The notes: generated from the letters alone by a model not told the origin. A stretch of DNA of 64,000 nt from Psococerastis gibbosa (GCA_963971405.1 OZ020487.1:21809371-21873370); one strand, 5' to 3'; positions 35,530-48,083 are shown, counted from the stretch's first letter. A program made the numbers and translations.

Positions 35530-35810
35530 TTTTTTAACCAGGTTGTTCTTCTGTTGCATTGGAGCCGGGAGCCCTTCTACGAGTATCTTCACTTGGATTA
35601 TAACATGCAGAAGGGTATATTTTTTGTTCCCGCTTCTTAACCGTCAGCAGCAACTTGGCTTCTGTATCGGTATTTGCCTCAGGACACGATCTCTCGAGAA
35701 TATGTGGAGCATTCGTCTGTATATCCGAATTTCAAATGCACAGATTCTGTTCTCCATAGCTTGGAACCACTTTCATTCCTCCATATCGTACAGAACGATT
35801 AGGAACACAT
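35530..35810 (-). pseudogene. LINE ORF2 C-terminal relic, second copy
   Basis: The minus strand reads AMENRICAFEIRIYRRMLHI, then FSRDRV. Further along are pieces comparable to those of 11797-12130. Frameshifts break the frame. Same LINE lineage as the first relic, strongly diverged from it. Confidence 0.6.
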
Positions 35811-38800
35811 AATTATTGTAAAACGCTATAGTCGAACACGGTCCTTTAATGGATCCTACTGATGATACACAGGCGTTGTATAATGCAGAATCTAATGGGA
35901 TACATATGCAAGATGATCCAGCCGATGATACCTTTACTAATTGATAAATTGCTGGAAAGCATGTACGAGTTCATTCGTACCGGTTGTTGTTATATGATAT
36001 TAAATACGATATTGGTTCTAGGTAGTCTAGAGAGCTTATGTCTAACGTCTCTTTTTTACAATTTTCCACGTTCTCAGAGAAAATTCACATGGTACCTAAG
36101 CATGATGTAACTAATTTTGACATTTCCATGAGCTCCTGTCCAAGCTATAGCTCATGTTGAGGTCAGTCATGTGGTTATTGCCATGGTTTTAATTTACGCG
36201 GTCTACCGTTGTCAACGATCACCCAGTTTTGAAGCTACTGAGAACTATTTTATGCAGAAACTCTTTGGCCAGTCACTTTTTTAACTTGACCCATAAGATG
36301 CCTGGACAGTTATTGAGGACGTGGTCGAAATAGTACGTTGTAAGAAATCATTACTTGTCTCACCCAATAAAATAAAAAAATGTGCGGAGAAATGATTGCT
36401 GTAGAAGGTTCAGATACTCGAAAAAATGCAGACGGTTTATTCAATTGTTAAACAAACGGGAAATTAAAATTGATAAATTCATATTTTTGATGAGTTATCA
36501 ATTTTTTCTCCCTTCGATGTAGACACATTAATTAAAATTCTTATTATATTTCAAAATTCTACTTGTACATTTTAATGTTTATTAGTAGTATTTCTTTCAA
36601 TTATTAAACAATGCAACTTGTAAGTTATTCACAATAGATCTTTAAGGTCAAAGTGAGCCAAGCTCAAGTAGCAGCATCGCCCCATTACTAATCTAATCTA
36701 ATCTAAGTTATTCTAATAATTTATTAATTTGAATTTCCCACGCATATTTTAACACAGTCACGTGACACCTTACTACTACGGTATTAAAAAATAAACCCCG
36801 GTATTATAATAATCCGAAATCGCCGTAACCGGGTTGCAGGTATACTGTAGTTCAGATACTCAAAAAAATGCAGACGGTTCTGCTCTATGTGCCATGTGCA
36901 GCACGACATTTGGATAATTCTCTTCGGCCAATGAATTTGTTTGCTGGGATCCTTGTGATAATGCCCCTTACGATTTATGACCCGGCATTATTTCAGTAGA
37001 GGGATCTCTGCTTTCGAGTGCTTCTAAATTTAATTGAGTGCGTGTGTGTTTATTTCCTCTCGCATGTCATTTGGATTAACTATTTCGAAGCAGCCCTCAT
37101 TCAGTGCTCCAATTTTTTTTTTCGTTATTGAAACTACCTACTTACCCATTTTTTTTTAAATGTAGACTACTTGTCTTGAAATATTAATTTTGCTTTCTTA
37201 TAATATTTATTCAAAGATAAGTGGCGCAGTTAGGAGAGAGCTGTGTATATTGTACATAATTTAGACTTAATTTTCAGTATAAATGTACATTTTACTAATT
37301 GAGCTAATTTTCTGTATCGGGCGTAAAATTCAAGTTGTCTTATCTTTAATTTATTAAATTTGCAATATCGTTTACTTGCTTCTGTAGATCATAGTACAGT
37401 ACCTAATTAGAAAAAAATTCAAGGGAAAAGTTGAAATTAAGTACATAAACGTTCAATCCAAAATGACAAAAAGGTTGGAGACGCTACGTGCTAAGGCGCG
37501 AAAGAGCTGTGTCTTGTTAGTTCACTGGGTTAGTATTTTATATTATTCACAAGTTTAACTTATAAAGCAGTCTTATAAAAACTCTGATAAAAAATATTAA
37601 ACGAGGATGGAATACCCAGAGCAAGTTGTTGCACACCATTAACTTCAAGTTAAAAAATGGTTGGACTACATTGAGTTATTTTGTATACATAGTACAATAT
37701 AATATTTGAATGTGCCCTTGACTTAAGAGCAAGTTCAGAGGCCTAATTATGTAGATAGTTGCTAATTAATTTACAACTTGTAAAAGTAGGTACTCGAATG
37801 TGAAGTAGGGGCGTGGGAGAAGCTCCGAGAGGACCTTTCCACAAGACTGGCCAGACGCACAACCCGCTAATTGCTAATTAAAAGCTCTCAGGCAACCGCA
37901 AACATTGCGTCACTTCTTTTGCACATCAATACGTCTTCATTTCAACTTTGGTTGACACTTTGACGTTTGTCAAATAATCACCTATTTAAGGAAAGATATT
38001 GATAACAAGGGATCTTGCCAATTTGGACAAGCTTACAATAACTTAGTCATATTAACTAGCACAGCCTGGTTTTGTCACGATGACGAGAGTTCACTTCAAA
38101 TCTAAATTTGGATATCATCCGTGGAAAACTCAATTTCTTGAAACCCATTTTTCCTCCTGTTATTAGTGATTTGATAATTCTTGTCAATGTCTTGTTCATT
38201 TCCGTTCGACTGGTGACAGTGTAATTGTAGCATCCTCTACATTTTCGCGACTTGGGATAGGCTGAGTATAGACTGAATTTAAATCGGGTGTTGTACCTGC
38301 TGAACAAATTTGGCATATCTTGGCTGATCTGTTGAGGAAGAACCTATATTCTGCTTATTATACGCATGTTTGCAAACTAGTTGAAAAGCATTAGCAAACA
38401 GTGTTAACCGAATGTTTGTCCATGTCGTTAAGATGTTAAAATAAAGCTGTTTACCCATCCATGACGTCATTCTTAATTAATTGAGTGAAAAGGAAAAATT
38501 AAGAGACAGAACGTGCGTTCATAGCTGGACGCCATGTTGTGGGTGGACAGATCAAGGGTGGACGAATGGGAGTGCTGACAGCAACAAAACAGAACAGAAG
38601 AAAGCCACCAGCAACTGCTGATCTTGAAACACAGCCAAACCGAGATAGGTTGGGATCTAATAACTTGACCTACGAACTTCTTACTTCTTTACGTGGTTCG
38701 AAGGACCAATTCGGTAATCATTGCAGTTTGTAAACAGCCATTTTGGTGAGTCAATCATGAAATTTAGGGATACTGCAGGGGAAAAAATAATTTATATTGG

Positions 38801-40490
38801 GCTTTATGTTCAATCTGGTGTTTTATAGGCGAAGGAAACGTTTTTGTTGACGTTTAGTTAGTTTGTCGCCTTGGCAGCTGTTCATTTTTAATGGCTAACG
38901 AAGTTGTTTGTGGTTCGATATGTCAGTGTTACTGATTCTTTTGCATTATTGTGTGTCTGTCAATGTTAGGTGAATACTCGAATTACTCAAACTAGCCTCC
39001 GTAAGGTCTATACATACATATATGATTTAAGTCAGTTAATAACTATCGTGTCCTCATTGAAAAGTCTTCTATAAGACTTTAAGGAAAAATTGGACACCCC
39101 CATATCCGGTTAAAAAATCAAACTTTCCTGAAAGTATGCATGGTAGAGCTATAAAAAAATTTCACGTCTCTTAGAAAAAATACTGCTTTACGTTATGATA
39201 CATGATATGTGGCCTTCACTAACATCAATTGGCCAGAGTTTCTTAACCCCTTCCTCTCGACACCTTCACTGTCCATTAATTTTTACAAACGAAGTTTAAA
39301 AGAGAAGAAAGTCGGTGTCCTTGCCACTATATATAGGCAACATGTGCTGGTGAACTAAATATGTTGTTCTTAATGCTGGGCAATATCTTAATTGAAGCGT
39401 ATAAGGTATCTGCGGACAAACTCATTTTGAGATGAACGCACTTGCAGTTAAGAAGCTTGTAAGTTTTTCATTGATGTCCTGATTTTTAATTCCATTTTAT
39501 TCAGGAACTAAGCATGCTTATGCTTAAACTGATTGGTCTCAAAAGTAGATCACAGTTTCAGGAACGCCATGGTGCATTTTAACACAAAATAATAAGAAAT
39601 TGCAGTTATACACTTATACATAGTTATATGCTTCAATTGAGTTTTATATTACTTACAATATCATGTTATTTTTTGGCAACATTTCAGTGAATCTTATGAT
39701 CCTCACCACGAGTTTCCAAGTTCTCCGGGAAAGGTACCCCGGTCATTAGCTGTGAAGACTCCTTAAATAATCTAAAAGACGAGGCAGGTCACGAACCTCT
39801 TCGAATTTCTCACCCAACAAGTAAGGTGGATGAACAAAACTGTATTAAGGTATTAGGGACGTAGAATTAGGGAATAGGCCGACCGCCAGAGGCTGGGTCG
39901 GCGGGTCGATCGGTGTCAATGCTAATAGGGCCGTCAGTGCCCAGCCATTACTCCAACACATCTCACACCATCATCATCATTTGAATAATGCGCGTCAACA
40001 AGATCAATTTTATTTTATTAGCTCATCGTTGAAGTGCTCTAATGCCCGATCGGATTCAAATTATCTAGGAAAGATCATTGATCTCTATTTATGGAGAAAT
40101 AGACTTAAGACACAACAATTGAACAGCCCGACCTTTGGTGTCCAATTTTTGGAATCCCTTTCGGCTATTCGATCATTTGTTGGTCAGGTGAAGTACCCGT
40201 ACCCGTACCCGATAAATGAAGCCATAACATGATACCCTCTTTCTTTCTGAGGAATTAATCTGACCATTTTAGACCAAGCCGTAGGCTGACTCAGAATTTT
40301 GTTGAGCTTACGCTTAAAAATACGCTTACAAATGGTCAGGCTTTGTTTATAATTTTATATTTGCAATTGTTGAATGTTGACAAGGAGACAATTACTTGTG
40401 TAACTGATAAGGAGGTAATTGCGTAAGTCTAAATTTAAAATTTCGTGCAACTGGATCTCATTAGGATCATAGAATATACATGACATATAG

Positions 40491-40700
40491 AGGACATTTA
40501 GAGTAGTGGTTCACCCGAAAGGTTGTTGGATCGAGTCCTACACTTCCTACATTTTCTGGCCATGCTTCAGAGGGCATGTAAAGCAGGCGGTCCCGGGCCT
40601 TCCTAGTTGAGTGTAAGAGAGAGAGCTTTATAGCCCTAACTCCGCTAGGTTGGCTTAGTAATAGAACAAAAAGTCCTTATTTATTTATTTATTTATTTTA
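40491..40700 (+). mobile_element. tRNA-derived SINE, family A (plus)
   Basis: AGAGTAGTGGTTCACCCGAA (part of the head lost), TGTTGGATCGAGTCCTACAC (B box), full body, CTAACTCCGCTAGGTTGGCT, AGTAATAGAACAAAAAG and an ATTT-repeat tail. Confidence 0.85.
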
Positions 40701-40983
40701 TACATGAACTTACTACTGCTGCATCATCTACAGCCTTCCTGTGTAAGCCCCTTACTGGCTTTCTATCATCATAGAAATATTTTTTGTTTATAAATATATT
40801 ACTTCGGTGCAAGGGAGCATACCGGCCGAAGGTGAACAAGTATGAAATGTTCCGAATTACAACTCAGAAACTGCCAGTTACCTTACTTGGACGTTTATCG
40901 GACTTTATTTGTACGAGTGCATCACAAAGTTTCCAGGTTAGGCCGGAAATAATGATTTCGTATAATATAGTATCTGTTGTACT

Positions 40984-41231
40984 TATAGCCGGTTTTACCA
41001 TGTGGTGAGTGTGAGAAAAACACAGGCCCCGCGCTTTCTAGGGGCTCCGCGTTTGGCACAATTTTTAATAGTAATAATTTTTTTTTTATTGACTGAAAAT
41101 AAGGACTAAATTTATCCATGAGTACGAGGCTACATTGTTGTCAGTTTAACCCCCCCCCCTCGCCCGTGAAAAGGTAGGGGCCCCGCGCCATGGAAACACC
41201 ACAGGCCCCGCGCCTGGTAAAACCGGCCCTG
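40984..41231. mobile_element. hAT-type MITE with perfect 8-bp target duplication
   Basis: The right end TGGTAAAACCGGCCCTG is inverse to the left AGCCGGTTTTACCA, whose outermost bases are mutated. Flanks GTTGTACT (40976-40983) and GTTGTACT (41232-41239) are identical. Inside are two GGCCCCGCGC blocks. Confidence 0.82.
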
Positions 41232-43451
41232 GTTGTACTCTCGAAATGGTTTGTGACATTGTCCATTTATGACCCAGATCCATTTACGGTTTCTTCTAGT
41301 AATTGCGGGAAGAAATGAGAAGAGCATGTTTGTTACCGTACTGGCCCTATTAAGACTTATTTTGTATTGTATAGGTTGACTTATTAGAGCGCCCTTGTAC
41401 AGGTACATTGTGGTTATATGTGAACTCTGAGCATCAATATAAAGGGGCAATTCCTTAATTTAAATATAATGCAGAGAAATAGAGGAATATAATAATATAT
41501 TTTTTATTTTTTAGCACATTACTAAAAAAAACACAAACTTACGAGTAAAAGGAAGCTGGCGGTTGACAGCAAAATAGGTTGGCTTGTATTTTTAATTTAC
41601 TTAAATTAAAGATTTGGTAGCTATCGTCAATTTCAAACAAAATAACTATAAGGTAATAGTCATAAAGTACAACTCTATTCGGCGGCAAATCACCGTGACC
41701 CATTTACATGTGATTTGAATTTTTAATTTGCATTTTCGTTATATGCTACAAGTGATGCGGCTGTACGGGCTACAGCGTGGCCGAATACCCAATTTAGATA
41801 TTTACTGCTACAAATAGTCCTAGTTTATGTTTACTTAGTACTTTGTTGTCTTTTATTTCAAAATAATTAAGTTACAGAATTATAAAAAAAAAATCAAGGT
41901 TCACTGAAAGCTACAATGAGCTGAAGTGATTATGATTAAGCCCCTTTAACTTGACAAAGTCAAAGCCATCAAATATTAGTGACCCGTAGGTACTATTGTA
42001 GCATAGACTATGTGACTGCCAGTTAAAAATGCAAATAATTAAGGCGCGCTGCTCGCAATGCAAATACGATAAGGAATTCGCGTCACATGAACTGCCTACA
42101 TTCAGCGCGTAGGTAGGACCCCCTTGGTTGAAATATACAATTTACTGTTTGGCATGAATTAATTTATAAAAAAAAACAAAAAAAAACGGACACACTGGCG
42201 ATGTCAGGTCGAAGGAGTTCCAAAAGTGAGGTTAGTGAGGACCACATGCTATACATAAAAATTTAGACGAACATGTGACATTTTGTCTGTGACATTTTTT
42301 TCTAGCTGTAAGATAGATTTATCTCGAGAAATTAGATTTAAAAAAAACATGATAGTGAGGTTGCCCTATCATATCTTAAAGATATTAATTTCCTTGCTAT
42401 AGTATTATTGTTTCTGAATCGTAGTCTCCATGCTCCATAACCAGACTGTATATACGTTGCGAGAACAATAGAGAAGGGTATATTATTTCGAATGCTGTTT
42501 ACTAATAATATAGATGCTATAAAGCGTAGGCGCTTCCTTACAACAAGTGTCAAAGTTCATAGCAGTATAGCCATCATCTTGAATCCTAGCATGGTAATTA
42601 TTAGGGCCTGAGGTATGCCATATATTGCACGCTTGTCACCTCGGCCTTAACATAGCATAATGATCATCACATCTTATTGTTCTTTTTCAATGAACATTGC
42701 AACAGGTTTTTGGTCCACGGTACTTAAGGTTTATGTTAGGACTGCCTACGAAGTCTAATGATGTTCCAATAGAATCGTTGATGCCTTTCTGAATACACTC
42801 TACTAACTTGTAATTGCTGAGAAATGAATTGTTCAAGAAATGTCTCACCGTAATATCTATGACAACAAAGGAAATAAATACAATCTTTTTATCTAGATCT
42901 AACAAGGAATTAACCATTAAATTTTGGTATAATATGCCAAAAACATAGAGCAATGGGAAGAATGCCACAAGAATATAATTGGAGACGACTACAAAAGTTA
43001 TTGTCTTGCTAACTTTTTATGCATAAAAGTCACATATAATAATGTCAGAAATACCCGACATTCAAGCCTCGTGAAACATGCTATAACCGTTAAGAAATGG
43101 TAGTCAATTTTAAAGACTTTGCGAAGATGGCGAAATAAAAAGAGATGGCATTGTTATCATTTACCACAAAAAAACCAGTTGAGATACCTATGTTTTTTGA
43201 GCAGTAACCATTGTTTAAATATTCGGCTATTAGTAGGTTTGTTATAGCAGTGACTGTTTCTCATGACAATTCGTGTATGCTAATTCGGCTGTCGAGAGTT
43301 AAATCCCGCAGCTTTTCAAGTGGTTCATTAATCATTCTGTGTTTCCCGTATAATGTATTGTACTCTTCGAGAGTAGTGTACTACACAAATTAAGCTCATT
43401 TTACGTTCCACGCGCATGTCGCACAGCAGAGAAAAACGCAGTGACATGACT

Positions 43452-43608
43452 TTAGGCGCCCATTCCACAAACGTCAATCGTCAATGAAAAATTGAAAAAT
43501 GACGTAAATTGTCGTGGTAGCAGAATTTTTAGTATGTCTTTAATGTCTGCTAAAACGTCATTTTTCAATTTTTCATTGACGATTGATGTATGTGGAATGG
43601 GCGCCTAA
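43452..43608. mobile_element. Foldback element, TTAGGCGCCCATTCCAC ends
   Basis: Ends TTAGGCGCCCATTCCAC and GTGGAATGGGCGCCTAA are inverse. Arms CGTCAATCGTCAATGAAAAA pair with their inverse. The core is GTGGTAGCAGA ... TCTGCTAAAAC. Flanked by GACT on both sides (43448-43451 and 43609-43612). Confidence 0.75.
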
Positions 43609-43620
43609 GACTTGGCTGAG

Positions 43621-43960
43621 CAGTGCCGGGTTTGGGTATAAGGCCAGAAGGGCCATGGCCCAGGCAACAGGCCCACCAAAAGCAGCAAAATACAAAATCG
43701 CAAAATCGCTAAAAGAACAAACTAAAGCAAACAAATGAACTTGTCAGAACATTTGGCGGGAAATTGGAACTTGCCGTATCATTAATGATTAATCGCCTCT
43801 ATTCTATTCTACTATTATCATTATTATAGTATTTCGCAACCTGAGTCTCTATTTTATAAATGATAGTGGAATATTTGTATAATACTTTTCTGCCTGAGAA
43901 AGGGCCCCCACACAATTGCGGCTGAGGGCCCCCTCACCCTCAAGGCCATACCCGACACTG
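43621..43960. mobile_element. hAT-type MITE, homologue of 8399-8707
   Basis: Ends CAGTGCCGGGTTTGG and CCCGACACTG. Flanks TGGCTGAG (43613-43620) and TGGTTGAG (43961-43968) differ at one base. The interior is the inverse of the 8399 copy (for example TTTGGCGGGAAATTGGAAC). Confidence 0.82.
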
Positions 43961-44009
43961 TGGTTGAGACCTGAGGGCTGGTTAGAGATTAACTTGTTAA
44001 AAGCAAACC

Positions 44010-44382
44010 GGAGTCGCCGATATTCCATTTCTGTGCAAACTTCAGTTTCTCATGAAATATCGAACGTAGAACAATGAAAAAATGCTGAGTCGCAAGAAGA
44101 ATGTTTTCTCTTAATTTTGATACGCATAGTATGTTGCAATCATCAATACCGATCGGCTATAGTTAGTGAACTTGATACACAAAAAATAACGGTCACTCAG
44201 GAGTTCAAGTTGAAGGAGTTCATCAACTGTGGCGAATTGGGGTTAGTTAAGGCCACATACTATATATCAAAATGAGGAGAAAAAATTCTTCTTCCGACTC
44301 AGCATTTTTTAATTGTTCTGCGTTCCATATTTCATGAGAAATTGAAGTTTGAACAGAAAATGGAATATGGGCGACTCCGGTT
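44010..44382. mobile_element. MITE with ~95 bp inverted arms, CCGGAGTCGCC ends
   Basis: CCGGAGTCGCCGATATTCCA at the left is inverse to TGGAATATGGGCGACTCCGG at the right. The arms continue through TTTCTCATGAAATAT / ATATTTCATGAGAAA and CAATGAAAAAATGCTGAGTC. No ORF. No target duplication was identified. Confidence 0.65.
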
Positions 44383-44465
44383 GGCCCTTAAGCAATGCAC
44401 ATTTGCTGGTGGGGCTTTGCAATACCGTATATCCCGCCCGCAGCATAGCTTTTCTCTTAAACGGT

Positions 44466-44626
44466 TTAAGGCTGAGTCCCACCATCACTTGAAAAGTCTC
44501 ATAAAGGATTACTGAACGACTTTGGCATCTTCTAAGGATCATTTTCACCACCCTTAGAAATCTTTGGGTACGGAATACTGAGGAATTTACCGAAACTTTT
44601 CAAGCCATGATGGGACCCGCTGTATG
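44466..44626. mobile_element. MITE, GGTCCCAYYATnGCTTGAAAAGT family
   Basis: The left end GCTGAGTCCCACCATCACTT, then GAAAAGT, pairs with the right ACTTTTCAAGCCATGATGGG. Same family as the fragment beside fibrillin exon 3. Confidence 0.6.
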
Positions 44627-45223
44627 GTAGGACTGTACCCTTGACTGGATCCAGAACTGACAGGAAAGTTTTACCACATTAGGCCTTGAACCACTTGGAT
44701 AATAAAGCCAATAATTGTCTTTCTTTCTTTCAATTTTAACACAATATTTATAATTTAAACTAATACAGTATATAATATAACTAAATCTAAAGAAATATAA
44801 CTAAAGTTTGAATCTACTTTATCTATTTCTAAAATTTAAAAGGTGTATTATTTACGACGATACAAGCCGATGGGATTGGATTAGGACCGGTTAGTAAGTT
44901 AGTAGGCCTGGATAACTCGCCTTAATTATTATAATTTGAACTTGTAATATCCCAGCATTATTTTGGCAATCATTAAATTTAAATTACTGATGATTCAAGA
45001 TATCAGGCACTTCCTGTTCAGCCCACGATAATTTTGAAATGGTATGCCCGCACAGTTTAACATGTATAATCCTTGACTATGTTTGCTCTCGTGTAGAGAG
45101 GAACTGGGGTGTGAAAATATAGCCTATTTTTATTTTTTACTTCTACCTGTATACAACCGGTCCACTCGTACCTATCGTCTCATGTCATAGGACTCATAAT
45201 ACGCCAAAAAATAGTTTTAAGTC

Positions 45224-45382
45224 TTCAGTGGCATAGTGGTAGCTTGTTCGTACTTGTGCGAGTTTCTACACATCATGTGATCTATTGATCTGTGACCTGT
45301 CGTAACTCAACACAGGTATTACCTGCAGAGGCGGCTGAAGAGGCTATTTGGATACATTCATTAAATTGTTTGTATGCGGTAA

Positions 45383-45415
<33 letters not shown>
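45224..45415 (+). mobile_element. SINE family C with poly-A tail
   Basis: The head CAGTGGCATAGTGGTAGCTT has an A-box-like TGGCATAGTGG. The body GGCGGCTGAAGAGG and TACATTCATTAAATTGTTTG is shared with 53350-53520. It ends in a run of about 27 A. The B box is weak. Confidence 0.65.
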
Positions 45416-45416
<1 letters not shown>

Positions 45417-46620
45417 CGTTTAAAATTAGGGTACTGTATGATGTGACTACCAGTTCTGTCAACACGGAAATAATAATAATTCTTGATTGAAAACTGCTGA
45501 CAAAAGAAAGCCGAATCCTTTCATTTTAACAATTAACTTATAGAAATATAAACGACTTTTGACATTAGTAATGATGAAATGCGAGAAAATACGAGGCTTT
45601 GTTTGATGCTCTCCCCTCCTAACGAATAAAAATGGCTGGCGCCTGGGGGATCCAAATCCTTTTTATAAAACCTTTTGTACAAAACTCTGTCAATGCCTGA
45701 CCAATTTTTTTCAACAGCCTTTAACGCAAAAACGTCCCCCACGGAAGCAGTGGGGATATGATATTACGTAAGACAGATAGCAGTGGGAATGGGTGGCGCA
45801 CAAAATTTCAGAAATGAATGAAAAACCCAAGAATTTTAATTTTGTGGATTAACTACCATTTTTTAATGGTGACAGAAATACAAGAAAATACTTACTGTCG
45901 AGGCAACAGTATGGTTTGCAACTTTTTACGCTAATCCAAAAATTATGGAAGCTACAGCTTTCTAAAGAAAATAATTATGAAATTAATTAATTATAATAAC
46001 ACTATTCAATTCAATTATATTGATGCCAACTACAAACAATTACAATTTATAACAGTTGAAAACTGTTCAATTGTCTTGTGGGGACTAAAATAAAAAAAAA
46101 ATGTAGACAATCAATCATGTTACTGTGTTACTAATTGCTTACTTCGCCGCACCACTAACCCCAATTTATAATAACGCTTTGCCAGCATGCATTAGAAATG
46201 CAAACTAAACGTCAACCTTTTGTAAAGGAAAATTACAATCCATCACGAGGAAATAGGACAGATACTCTGTCTTACTTGAGTTACGTGGTCACTTCAGCTA
46301 AAAACATTTCCTTTGTAGGTTCATAGTTTATTAAAAAAAACATAGAGTCGACCGAATAAATAATAATATTGTATTTACAGTCGACGCAAGTTAAAGAATT
46401 AAAAAATTCACTCTAAATCCGGCCGTCGTTTTTTAATGCATGATAATAATTAATAGTAAACGTATGAATGAATGAATGAATGAAACGTGTATTGAATATA
46501 AAAAATAGTTAATACACAATAATTGTAAGGCCGCACTAGTAGACCTATAACAATTTTCTCTGTCCTAAAACTAAAGAAATAAAATAAAATTAGACAAACG
46601 TGCCACTATAGGCTACTGTC

Positions 46621-46775
46621 AGTCAGAACATGTCGAGTAGTGGTACGGAATCCGATTTTCGCCCAAAAGGTTATTGGTTCTGCTACATTCTCTGGCCATA
46701 CTTTGGAGGGCATGTAAAGCAAGCGGTCCCGGGCCTTCCTAGTTAAGTTATCGTATAGCCCAATAAATAATAAAG
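46621..46775 (+). mobile_element. tRNA-derived SINE, family A (plus, 3' body degraded)
   Basis: AGAACATGTCGAGTAGTGGT, CCAAAAGGTTATTGGTTC, TTTGGAGGGCATGTAAAGCA and GGTCCCGGGCCTTCCTAG. The 3' end is shortened. Confidence 0.75.
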
Positions 46776-46857
46776 AAACAGAAACTTTTAACGTTCTACA
46801 GTATTTTGAAAGACAATTTTCTACCCTTTACTTACGGTTGTAGTAATTTTTTGAAGG

Positions 46858-47085
46858 ACTTTTTATGGACCCAGGCCTGCTTAGTGACCCATAGGTCCCT
46901 TGTTCAATGCCAACGATCCCATGGATTTCGAACATTATATTTTGTATTGTTTCTGTGTGGATTTTTGGCCATTGGCAAACTGGTAGTCGTTCTCGATGTC
47001 AAACTACACCGGCTACAAGAGATAATGGACGAGCTTACCATTGACGCAATGAAACAGGCGAAAGCATGACTTAACCAAGAACAGA
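46858..47085 (+). repeat. Dispersed repeat family D, long copy
   Basis: GGACTTTTTATGGACCCAGG, TAGGTCCCTTGTTC, TTTTGTATTGTTTCTGTGTG, TTGGCCATTGGCAAACTGGT, CGGCTACAAGAGATAATGGA and GCGAAAGCATGACTTAACC. Nearly the same layout as 27010-27227, with a block the other copy lacks. Confidence 0.65.
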
Positions 47086-47859
47086 TACGAGTCACCCTTT
47101 ACTTACAGTAATACTGATAATTGAGAATGACTTATGTGTGAGACTTATTGTACTGTAAGTGAGAGGAATTGATTAGGGAAAGTCTTAAGTGGATGGAAGT
47201 GAAATCAAATAAATCCTTCTGGGGGGGGGGGGAGGTGAGAGGCGTCTAGCCGGTGCTGACGTCTTCAGTCACCATTGATTCCCTTGGCACCCTATCCATG
47301 TGCCTTCAAATATTTTAACTCCTATTTGAGCCCATCATTATTTATTATCTTTCATTATTTTGTTCGCATCCTTTCGGCACCTCTAATTTCAATAACTTTT
47401 TTATCTTGTGTAAATAAATTTGATTGCATCTTTTGGAAAAATGTATATTTACAGGCATCATTCCTACTCAAATATTTTACCTCAGATATGCAATCCCATG
47501 AGAATATCGTGGCCGTGTTCAAATTGTGTTTAATTCTGGAAATTGTGTTTAATTATATGTAGAGAGTAGAGTTAGCAAGTTGTGTTATGAACTAGTTAGT
47601 TAAAAAATGTAAGATACAATCGGAGGGGAAAAAGCAATACTAAGTGTACAACTTCAAATACCTGTATCTCATGAAATACCGATCGTAGAGCTGTCAAAAA
47701 TACCACATCCATTGGCAGAAATGCTCCTTTACATTTTGTTATATAGTAGTATGACATGGTGGATGGTGCCCACAGCACAGTACCTAGGTATGTACCGTGC
47801 TCGTAGTGCTACACAGCCAGCATTTCCGTTATTTTCTATTAAGAAATAAAGCTACTTAC

Positions 47860-47999
47860 CCTCCAACAGGGACGCTCTGTAAGGTATTGTCGGATTCTTG
47901 TGCTGGGTCAGCATGTCGTCTGTGACTGCGCGCATTTCTGGAGGCTCCAGCCAGAACTAACCACAGCAGTGGCAGTAGCAGAACCGTTTTTCCACTCAT
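47860..47999 (-). CDS. Fibrillin exon 1 (first coding exon): signal peptide and furin-type site
   Basis: From ATG at 47999 to donor GTAAGT at 47859; 46 codons plus two bases (phase 2). Residues 4-19 form a signal peptide: a basic Lys then LLLPLLWLVLAGA. Cleavage is likely near Ala19. Residues 24-28 (RSHRR) form a basic RxxR site like the N-terminal furin site of vertebrate fibrillins, which lies in the same place between signal peptide and FUN domain. The two trailing bases GG pair with A of exon 2 to give Gly in GPNVC. The start is supported by the signal peptide and by the in-frame TGA directly after the 48083 acceptor. Confidence 0.9.
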
Positions 48000-48083
48000 T
48001 TTCAAACTGCCACCATCTCTAATTGTTTCTCACACTATCACTATTGTCACAATCCTCTCTATCGACTCCTCTTCTGCTCACAT
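48000..48083 (-). other. Fibrillin 5'UTR, part lying in coding exon 1
   Basis: Upstream of the ATG on the minus strand, TTTCTCTTTGTTTTACAG ends at 48084: a strong pyrimidine tract and acceptor. This makes 48083-48000 non-coding exon sequence spliced to an upstream leader. The UTR starts ATGTGA, a minimal upstream ATG-stop. Confidence 0.65.

Larger units (their letters stand above)
5960..47859 (-). other. Giant fibrillin intron (about 41.9 kb), mobile-element dense
   Basis: Bounded by donor GTAAGT (47859) and acceptor CGCAG (5960); flanking exons share phase 2. The interior holds the SINEs, MITEs, foldback elements, retroposon copies and LINE relics listed separately. Stretches where I recognise nothing beyond AT-rich sequence and short frames include about 7300-8380, 12130-13500, 14050-15270, 16170-17600, 20000-21300, 28700-29280, 30550-31840, 36100-39980, 41240-43440 and 45420-46600. 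No nested gene is convincingly supported. Confidence 0.85.
1..47999 (-). other. Fibrillin gene, 5' part (six coding exons spanning about 48 kb; 3' part lies beyond the left edge)
   Basis: Joining six minus-strand exons (47999-47860, 5959-5874, 5160-5059, 3929-3741, 3229-3134, 164-1) gives a 259-residue frame without stops. Every intron has GT/AG borders and every split codon closes: G47, P76, G110, F173 and D205. Domain order is signal peptide, furin-type site, FUN unit, EGF1, EGF2, EGF3, then a hybrid/TB-like 8-Cys domain, which is the N-terminal order of metazoan fibrillins and not of other EGF proteins. Diagnostic strings are GPNVC, CCPGW, RPNxCxC, and in the last exon YRTGPC, GIVCTK, LCCATVG and AWGHPCE. 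Fibrillins are secreted matrix glycoproteins that polymerise into microfibrils and bind TGF-beta-type growth factor complexes. The family protein is usually well over 2000 residues, so only about a tenth is here. Identity is very secure; which fibrillin paralogue cannot be told. Confidence 0.93.

Noticed and set aside
46806-47069. 87-codon ORF as a real gene
   Set aside because: It lies within repeat family D, whose other copies have stops and indels in this frame.
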